Shown: positions 7,305 through 11,591 of the stretch, piece by piece
Position numbering within the stretch: position 1 is the stretch's first letter
Layout of the letters: every line of letters starts with the position of its first letter
NCBI GenBank assembly: GCA_011620705.1
Contig: WOYR01000015.1
Location: 1 to 11,591, forward strand
Length of the DNA: 11,591 bases
Source: Microbacteriaceae bacterium
Lineage (GTDB): Bacteria; Actinomycetota; Actinomycetes; Actinomycetales; Microbacteriaceae
Reading direction: 5' to 3'
The notes under the pieces: model-generated
Database searches by the model: none
Told to the model about the DNA's origin: nothing
What the model saw: the letters and a program-made list of their open reading frames with translations, nothing else
Position numbers and translations under genes: made by a program

Positions 7305-7331
7305 GCCACTCGATCGTCAACGGAGCGCAAA

Positions 7332-7922
7332 GTGTTCAACACCAGTCAGGACGGGCAGCCGTCGTTTGGACAAAAGACCACCGTCCTCGACGACACCGAT
7401 CTGCGAATCCTCTCGATCCTGAGGGAGAACGGCAGGATCTCGATGGCCGCCCTGGCGGAACGCGTCAACGTCTCCCGGGCGAGCGTCTACAACCGTGTCG
7501 AGCAGATGACCAGCGCGGGGGTGATCACCGGATTCTCGGCGCAGGTCGATCCAGGACTCGTCGGTCTCAGCGTGTGCGCGCTCGTCTTCGTCACCGTCCA
7601 TCCGCAGAGCTGGCACCGCTTCCGGGAGGGGATCATGCAGATCCCTGACATCGAGTACTGCGCCATCACCACCGGCGAGCACGATGCGATGATGCTGATC
7701 CGCTCGATCGGCATCGGCGACATCCATGACTTCGTGACCGGCGTGATCGCGGCCCGCCCCGAGGTGAAATCGGTGGTGAGCGTCGTGGTGCTGGATGAGG
7801 TGATCCGCAAGCCCTACGTGCTTCCCTCGGATCTGCCGGATAGGTCGACCGCGTCGAACCGGTTGGGGATGACCAGGTTCACGACCGCGGGGAACGGGCG
7901 CGACGCGGCCGCGGTGCGGTAG
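7332..7922 (+). CDS. Lrp/AsnC family transcriptional regulator
   Basis: A DNA-binding regulator of amino-acid and peptide metabolism, expected to form dimers or octamers that sense an amino acid. The 196-residue protein has an N-terminal AsnC-type helix-turn-helix (about 18-65: LDDTDLRILSILRENGRISMAALAERVNVSRASVYNRVEQMTSAGVI is cut here as LDDTDLRILSIL, ISMAALAERV and SRASVYNRVEQM). A C-terminal RAM/effector domain (about 78-156) follows, with TTGEHDAMMLI at 113-123 matching the usual G-x-[YH]-D effector loop. The start is GTG 7332, with GGAG 6 nt upstream. The frame stays open further back without a ribosome binding site. About 19 residues before the HTH and 38 after the RAM domain, ending in a basic tail, exceed the usual 150-160 residues. 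It is divergent from the transporter operon and probably controls it. Confidence 0.9.
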   Translation: MFNTSQDGQPSFGQKTTVLDDTDLRILSILRENGRISMAALAERVNVSRASVYNRVEQMTSAGVITGFSAQVDPGLVGLSVCALVFVTVHPQSWHRFREGIMQIPDIEYCAITTGEHDAMMLIRSIGIGDIHDFVTGVIAARPEVKSVVSVVVLDEVIRKPYVLPSDLPDRSTASNRLGMTRFTTAGNGRDAAAVR

Positions 7923-7926
7923 CGGC

Positions 7927-8283
7927 TCAGCTCTCGACGCAGATGCTCACGTGGTCGACGTCGCCGATGCGGAAGTTCTCGATGAGCCGGATGCGGCCGT
8001 CGGCCGCTTCGACCCGGCTGCCGCTCGTTCCGGTCACGACCCGGCCGTCGTCGGCCGTCACGTGGGCGAAGGTGACGGACAGCTCGTCGCCCACCCGGGT
8101 TCCGATGAAGCGGCCGAAGGCGACGGTGCCGCCGTCGTAGTCGCCCCAGATGACGCCGTCGCGTTCGAAGTACCGGAAGCGCGACGGCGATGCGGGATCG
8201 ACGACGCTGTTGGTCGACGATTCCATGAGGAATCGACGGCCATCGAGGCTGGGCGCGGTGGCGGTGGTGCTCTGCTCGGTCAC
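7927..8283 (-). CDS. Small conserved protein of unknown function
   Basis: A soluble protein of 118 residues from GTG 8283, with no signal peptide or membrane segment. Alternating short strands are suggested: RRFLMESS, FRYFERDGVIWGDYDGGTVAFGRFIGTRVGDELSV split around DYDGG, FAHVTADDGRVVTGTSGSRVE and GRIRLIENFRI. The pattern (Y-F/Q-E-x-D-x-I-W-G-D-Y-x-G-G-x-V-x-x-G-R-F-I-G-T, then a G-x-x-x-x-G-x-S repeat and a GRIRL strand) resembles a widespread family of about 110-residue beta-barrel-like proteins that databases often label N-acetylglutamate synthase without support, so I give no function. The stop lies 4 bp from the stop of the Lrp-type gene, so transcripts meet tail to tail. There is no Shine-Dalgarno site; a GTG at 8352 is an alternative start. 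Confidence 0.72.
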   Translation of the reverse strand: MTEQSTTATAPSLDGRRFLMESSTNSVVDPASPSRFRYFERDGVIWGDYDGGTVAFGRFIGTRVGDELSVTFAHVTADDGRVVTGTSGSRVEAADGRIRLIENFRIGDVDHVSICVES

Positions 8284-8290
8284 GGCTACG

Positions 8291-8296
8291 AGTATG
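8291..8296 (-). promoter_or_regulatory. Candidate -10 box for a leaderless transcript
   Basis: CATACT (8296-8291 on the minus strand) lies 7 nt before the GTG at 8283, the distance at which transcription would begin on or next to the start codon. Leaderless mRNAs are common in actinobacteria and would explain the missing ribosome binding site. The -35 region (GGCGGA at 8319-8314) is poor. This supports the start at 8283 only weakly. Confidence 0.3.
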
Positions 8297-8501
8297 ACGT
8301 CCCCCGCGCATGGTCCGCCTCGATCGCGCTGATCGTCCGATGCGTCGGTCACCGGGGCCCACGAGCCTGGACGGAATGCTCGGCATGGCGCGCCCAGGAA
8401 TCAGAACATCCACGCGGATCCCGATCCCCGCACCCGGCAGGCTCGGATCCGCCCGTCCAGCCGTCGGAGAGCCGGGCGCCCGACGATGGCCGGATCGAAG
8501 C

Positions 8502-8510
8502 TGTGGACAA
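8502..8510 (-). promoter_or_regulatory. Exact match to the actinobacterial DnaA box
   Basis: The minus strand reads TTGTCCACA, identical to the DnaA-box consensus known from Streptomyces and mycobacteria. It is a single copy, 40 bp before the tadA start and outside any gene. A single box can be a regulatory DnaA site but not an origin. A 9-bp match in a window of this size is not rare enough to exclude chance. Confidence 0.35.
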
Positions 8511-8516
8511 CGCCGT

Positions 8517-8534
8517 CGTCGCTCCCGAGCGACG
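8517..8534. promoter_or_regulatory. Palindrome just upstream of tadA (candidate operator)
   Basis: CGTCGCTCCCGAGCGACG is an 8-bp inverted repeat around a central CC, ending 15 bp before the tadA start codon. As DNA it could bind a dimeric repressor over the promoter. As RNA it would be a tight hairpin in a short leader. No partner regulator is visible nearby. Confidence 0.35.
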
Positions 8535-8549
8535 TCGCACACTGACCCG

Positions 8550-9779
8550 GTGACGAACGCGATCGGGCTCATCACCGAGAGGGTGCGCGAGCGCGTGCGC
8601 TCCGACGGCGTGGACCTGGCCGGCGACGACGCGCTCGCCGCACGGCTCGTGCGCGAGGAGGTGCAGCGCTACAGCGAGCACGCTCTCGGCGGATCGCAGC
8701 CGCTGCTCTCCGACGAGGCCGCCGTCACCCGGCAGGTCGTCGCCGCGCTGACCGGCTTCGGGCCGCTGCAGCCCTACCTCGACGATCCGAGCGTCGAAGA
8801 GCTCTGGATCAACGGCCCCGACCGCGTATTCATCGCCCGTGAGGGCGTCTCCGAGCGGGTCGAGCTCGACCTCACGGAGCTGCAGGTGCGCGAGCTGGTC
8901 GAGCGGATGCTGCACTCGACCGGTCGCCGCGTGGACCTGAGCTCGCCGTTCGTCGACGCCTCGCTCCCCGATGGCTCGCGGCTGCACGTGGTCATCCCCG
9001 ACATCACGCGCGCGCACTGGGCGGTGAATGTGCGCAAGTTCCGCCGCGGCATCCGGGATCTGCGCGAACTCGCCCGGCTCGGATCGCTGACGCGGCAGGC
9101 GGCCGAGTTCCTGCACCTGTGCGTGCGCAGCGGGCAGAACATCCTGGTGTCCGGTGCGACCCAGTCGGGCAAGACGACGCTGCTCGGCGCGCTGCTCGCC
9201 TCGGCGCGGCCCGAGGAGCGCGTCGTCACCGTCGAGGAGACCTTCGAGCTCTCCGTCCCGGGCGCCGACTGGGTGGCCATGCAGTGCCGCCAGCCGAGTC
9301 TCGAGGGCACGGGCGAGATCACCCTGCGCCGCCTGATCAAGGAGGCGCTCCGGATGCGCCCCGACCGCCTCGTGGTCGGGGAGGTGCGCGAGGCCGAGTC
9401 GCTCGACCTGCTTATCGCGCTCAACTCGGGGCTGCCAGGGATGTGCTCGATCCACGCCAATCACGCCCGGGACGCCCTGGCCAAGCTGTCGACGCTGCCG
9501 CTGCTCGCGGGGCGCAACATCGATTCCGGATTCGTCGTGCCGACCGTCGCCGCGGCCATCGACGTCGTGGCCCACGCCGAACTCGAGCGGGGCGGGCGCC
9601 GTCGCGTGGTCGAGATCGTCGCGACCACCGGGCGCGTGGTCGACGGGGCGCCCGAGGCGACAACGTTGTTCGAGCTGCGGGGTGGGCGGCTCGAGCCGAG
9701 TGGCGAGTTGCCGGAGCGGGTCGCGAAGTTCCGCAGGGCGGGCATCGACCCGGCGGTCATCCTGCGCGGTGCCGCGTGA
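8550..9779 (+). CDS. tadA: Pilus assembly/secretion ATPase TadA (CpaF type)
   Basis: A hexameric cytoplasmic ATPase of the type II/IV secretion superfamily that drives assembly of Flp pili or related secretion. The 409-residue protein has an N-terminal domain (about 60-175, with LTGFGPLQPYLDDPSVEELWINGPDRVFI and DASLPDGSRLHVVIP) and a C-terminal ATPase domain. The domain holds Walker A GATQSGKTT (202-210), an Asp-box-like VVTVEETFEL (225-234), Walker B region LRMRPDRLVVGEVREAESLD (267-286) and His-box CSIHANHARDAL (299-310). The fourth P-loop position is Q instead of G, still within GxxxxGKT. The GTG at 8550 has no Shine-Dalgarno site. It is chosen because the protein pattern starts there and the frame before it looks non-coding. 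It overlaps tadB by 4 bp. No tadZ-type gene lies upstream. Confidence 0.93.
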   Translation: MTNAIGLITERVRERVRSDGVDLAGDDALAARLVREEVQRYSEHALGGSQPLLSDEAAVTRQVVAALTGFGPLQPYLDDPSVEELWINGPDRVFIAREGVSERVELDLTELQVRELVERMLHSTGRRVDLSSPFVDASLPDGSRLHVVIPDITRAHWAVNVRKFRRGIRDLRELARLGSLTRQAAEFLHLCVRSGQNILVSGATQSGKTTLLGALLASARPEERVVTVEETFELSVPGADWVAMQCRQPSLEGTGEITLRRLIKEALRMRPDRLVVGEVREAESLDLLIALNSGLPGMCSIHANHARDALAKLSTLPLLAGRNIDSGFVVPTVAAAIDVVAHAELERGGRRRVVEIVATTGRVVDGAPEATTLFELRGGRLEPSGELPERVAKFRRAGIDPAVILRGAA

Positions 9780-10639
9780 CGATCGCCGCAGGCCTCCTGC
9801 TCGGGGCGGGCCTGGTGCTTGCGGTCTCGCCGTGGCTGTGGCCGCTGTCCGGGCACCGTGGCCGTGCTCGTGCCGGTCTGCTCGACGGACTCCGCGTGCG
9901 GCTGCGGCAGGCGGGCCTCGGGCACGTCTCCGCCGCGGTCTTCCTCGTCGTTTCCGTGCTGCTCGGCGCGGCCGTGCTCGCACTCGCGGAGCTCGTCACC
10001 CCGGTGCTCGCGGTCGGGGCCGTCGCCGGGGTCGCAGCCGCGATGCTGCCATCCGTGCTGCTCTCCGCTCGGGCGCGTTCGCGTCGTCGGGCGGCGCGCG
10101 CCGCCTGGCCCGACCTTGTCGATCACCTGGTCTCGGGCTTGCGCTCCGGGCTTCCGCTCGCCGAGAGCGTCGGCGCCCTCGCCGCGGTCGGCGCACCCGA
10201 TACCCGCGAGGCCTTCGTGCTCTTCGAGCGCGAGGTGCGCGCGAGCGGCACGGTCTCGTCGGCGCTGGACGCGCTGAAGGAGCGGCTCGCCGACCCGGTC
10301 GCCGACCGCATCGTCGAGACGCTCAGGATGGCTCGCGAGGTGGGCGGCACCGAATTGCCGACCGTGCTGCGGAATCTGGCGGCGTCGCTGCGTGCCGAGC
10401 TCGCGGTGCGGGCGGAGGCGGAGGCCCGCCAGTCCTGGGTGGTGTCGGCGGCACGATTGGGGGTCGCGGCGCCGTGGCTCGTGCTGCTGCTGCTGTCGTC
10501 CCGGCCGGAGGCGGCGTCCGCCTACAACTCGCCGCTCGGCCTGCTGGTGCTCGGCGTCGGACTCGTCGTCACCCTCGTCGCCTACCGGCTGATGATGGCG
10601 CTGGGGCGGCTGCCCGAGGAGCGGCGGTGGTTCGCGTGA
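9776..10639 (+). CDS. tadB: Tad inner-membrane platform protein TadB (T2SF domain)
   Basis: A membrane protein of the pilus/secretion platform that contacts the TadA ATPase. The 287-residue protein has predicted TM segments at about 2-18, 53-72, 73-97, 223-241 and 252-272. A cytoplasmic T2SF (GspF-like) domain lies at about 111-240: WPDLVDHLVSGLRSGLPLAES opens it, ALDALKERLADPVADRIVETLRMAREVGG forms the middle and RAEAEARQSWVVSAARL the end. The start is GTG 9776, which overlaps the tadA stop as GTGA. A longer frame back to 9119 lies inside tadA and is arginine-rich nonsense. No Shine-Dalgarno is seen, so translation is probably coupled to tadA. Length is typical of actinobacterial TadB. Confidence 0.9.
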   Translation: MTIAAGLLLGAGLVLAVSPWLWPLSGHRGRARAGLLDGLRVRLRQAGLGHVSAAVFLVVSVLLGAAVLALAELVTPVLAVGAVAGVAAAMLPSVLLSARARSRRRAARAAWPDLVDHLVSGLRSGLPLAESVGALAAVGAPDTREAFVLFEREVRASGTVSSALDALKERLADPVADRIVETLRMAREVGGTELPTVLRNLAASLRAELAVRAEAEARQSWVVSAARLGVAAPWLVLLLLSSRPEAASAYNSPLGLLVLGVGLVVTLVAYRLMMALGRLPEERRWFA

Positions 10640-10649
10640 GGGGCCGGCC

Positions 10650-11588
10650 GTGACGCCGGCGCTCGCCGCGGCGATCCCGCTGGGGATCGTGCTCGGACTC
10701 GGGCTGTGGAGCCTGCTCGCGCTGGTCCCGCGGTTCGGCGCGCCCCGCCTCGCCGACCGGATCGCGCCATACCTGGTCGACGTATCGCCCGCCGCGCGCG
10801 AACGGGCCTCTCGGCGCCCGGCGGAGCCCGCTTCCCTGATCGCAGGACTGCTGGCGCCCGTCGGCGTTCGCGCCCGCCGGCTGCTGACCGGGGTGCTCGG
10901 GGGTGATGCGACCGTCGAGCAGCGCCTCAGACAGGCGGGCTCGGCTCTGAAGGCCGAGCGCTTCCGCTCGCGGCAGCTGCTCTGGGCGGCGGGCGGCGCC
11001 GTCATCGGCGCGCTGCTCGCGACGCTGATCTCGCGGGTGTCCGCCGCGGCCGTGCCGGTGCTGATCGGGGTGGTCGTGGTGGCCGCCGCCCTCGGACTCC
11101 TCGCGCCCGAGCAACTGCTGAGCCGGGCCGCCCGGGCTCGGCTCGCCCGGATCTCGGCCGAGCTGCCCACGGTGGTCGAGTTCCTGACGCTGTCGCTCTC
11201 GGCGGGGGAGGGCATCCTGGATGCGCTGAAGCGCGTCGCCCGCAGCGGCAACGGCGAGCTGGCCCGCGAACTCGGCCTGGTGGCCTCCGAAGTGAGCATG
11301 GGCGCGGCTCTGCCCGACGCGCTGCAGCGCTGCGCCGCGACCATCGGGCTGCCGGCGCTGAGCCGCACCGTCGACCAGCTGCTCGGCGCGCTCGAACGCG
11401 GTACCCCTCTCGTGGAGGTGCTGCGCGCGCAGGCGCAGGATTCCCGCGACGAGACCAAGCGCCGACTGCTCGAGGCGGCCGGCAAGAAGGAGGTCGCGAT
11501 GCTCGTCCCGCTGGTCTTCCTGATCCTGCCGGTGACGATCGCGTTCGCGATCTTCCCGGGGATCCTGGTGCTGCAACTGGGGCGGTGA
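10650..11588 (+). CDS. tadC: Tad inner-membrane platform protein TadC (T2SF domain)
   Basis: The second platform protein, partner of TadB. The 312-residue protein has TM segments at about 5-26, 110-128, 133-152 and 283-309. The T2SF domain covers about 171-298: ELPTVVEFLTLSLSAGEGILDALKRVA at its start, EVSMGAALPDALQRCA in the middle and ETKRRLLEAAGKKEVAMLVPLVFLILPVT at the end, the last being a very typical TadC signature. GTG 10650 follows GAGGGG by 6 nt, and the gap to tadB is 10 bp, so the site overlaps the tadB stop. Complete, with TGA at 11586-11588. Confidence 0.92.
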   Translation: MTPALAAAIPLGIVLGLGLWSLLALVPRFGAPRLADRIAPYLVDVSPAARERASRRPAEPASLIAGLLAPVGVRARRLLTGVLGGDATVEQRLRQAGSALKAERFRSRQLLWAAGGAVIGALLATLISRVSAAAVPVLIGVVVVAAALGLLAPEQLLSRAARARLARISAELPTVVEFLTLSLSAGEGILDALKRVARSGNGELARELGLVASEVSMGAALPDALQRCAATIGLPALSRTVDQLLGALERGTPLVEVLRAQAQDSRDETKRRLLEAAGKKEVAMLVPLVFLILPVTIAFAIFPGILVLQLGR

Positions 11589-11591
11589 CAT
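11585..11591 (+). other. Possible start of the next tad-cluster gene at the right edge
   Basis: The tadC stop is part of GTGA (11585-11588), the same stop/start overlap seen at tadA/tadB and in the transporter operon. A GTG at 11585 could therefore start a further gene, of which only two codons plus one base are in the window. In actinobacterial tad clusters a pilin or TadE-like gene usually follows tadC. This cannot be confirmed here. Confidence 0.25.

Larger units (their letters stand above)
7121..7331. promoter_or_regulatory. Divergent intergenic region (transporter operon / Lrp-type gene)
   Basis: This 211-bp gap must hold the promoters of both divergent units. It has more A and T than the flanking genes, mainly between 7240 and 7320. 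On the minus strand TTGACG (7320-7315) is a good -35 match, but no good -10 box lies 16-19 nt after it; CACTAT comes at 21. On the plus strand TTGGCA (7251-7256) is a possible -35 without a convincing -10. I therefore do not name a promoter. Lrp/AsnC proteins usually act on their own and neighbouring promoters, so the operator is expected here. Confidence 0.6.
8284..8549. promoter_or_regulatory. Intergenic region upstream of the tad cluster
   Basis: A 266-bp gap between the divergent small-protein gene and tadA. I see no convincing gene in it: open frames crossing it have poor codon use. It contains a DnaA-box match (8502-8510), a near-palindrome (8517-8534) and a longer inverted repeat GCGGATCC/GGATCCGC (8414-8421 and 8445-8452) with a 23-nt loop. 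The last is partly trivial because GGATCC is itself a palindrome. No clear -35/-10 pair for tadA is visible; CACACT at 8538-8543 is a weak -10 candidate 6 nt before the GTG. Confidence 0.5.

Noticed and set aside
7292..7320. TTGACG ... CACTAT as promoter of the transporter operon
   Set aside because: The spacing is about 21 nt and the -10 match is poor, so I mention it in the region entry but do not annotate it.
7884..7915. ACCGCGG/CCGCGGT hairpin as terminator of the Lrp-type gene
   Set aside because: Seven-bp arms with an 18-nt loop inside coding sequence, no U-run, and CCGCGG is a palindrome common in such GC-rich DNA.
8414..8452. Inverted repeat GCGGATCC/GGATCCGC upstream of tadA as a terminator
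   Set aside because: Most of each arm is the self-complementary GGATCC, the loop is 23 nt, and no gene ends just before it on either strand.
8349..9983. Minus-strand open frame of 544 codons opposite tadA
   Set aside because: Arginine/glutamine-rich translation without domains; the shadow of tadA.
9461..11485. Minus-strand open frame of 674 codons opposite the tad genes
   Set aside because: Serine/arginine/proline-rich shadow of tadA, tadB and tadC, which all show strong family signatures.
1..11591. CRISPR array, insertion sequence, integrase or phage gene
   Set aside because: No regularly spaced repeats, transposase or integrase motifs, or terminal inverted repeats were found on either strand by reading.

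Overview
The window is high-GC DNA with strong G/C preference at third codon positions, many GTG starts, chains of 4-bp stop/start overlaps and a tRNA gene without an encoded CCA. Together with the protein types this points to a high-GC Gram-positive actinobacterium. A member of the Microbacteriaceae is my best guess, but the exact taxon cannot be fixed from sequence reading alone. No mobile element, CRISPR array, phage gene or clear pseudogene is visible.

Layout. Bases 1-95 may hold the last codons of a rightward gene that enters from the left edge. A tRNA-Leu(UAG) gene lies on the minus strand at 192-272. From 7120 down to 352 runs one six-gene minus-strand operon: a lipoprotein solute-binding protein (5534-7120), two permeases DppB (4434-5519) and DppC (3520-4437), two ATPases DppD (2690-3523) and DppF (1836-2693), and an aminopeptidase P (352-1839). 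The last five genes are joined by 4-bp ATGA/GTGA overlaps. A 211-bp intergenic region separates the operon from a divergent Lrp/AsnC-type regulator (7332-7922). A small protein of unknown function (7927-8283, minus) converges on the regulator with 4 bp between the stops. After a 266-bp gap, a rightward tadA-tadB-tadC cluster (8550-11588) encodes the ATPase and the two inner-membrane platform proteins of a Tad/Flp pilus or type II-like secretion machine. It runs to the right edge, where a further coupled start codon may lie.

How the genes work together. The left operon reads as a self-contained peptide scavenging unit: capture by the lipoprotein, import by the ABC transporter, then removal of an N-terminal residue ahead of proline by the co-translated aminopeptidase P. 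Control by the neighbouring Lrp/AsnC protein in response to an amino acid is an inference from position. The right cluster is a separate system.

The most unusual structure is not a protein. It is a very stable RNA hairpin (17 perfect pairs, then two G-U wobbles and four more pairs closing a 4-nt loop) at 5458-5507, 26 nt after the stop of the binding-protein gene. It falls on the start region of dppB, the only transporter gene of the operon without a visible Shine-Dalgarno sequence. It could set the ratio of binding protein to permease. I see no convincing evidence of a wholly new protein system in this window.
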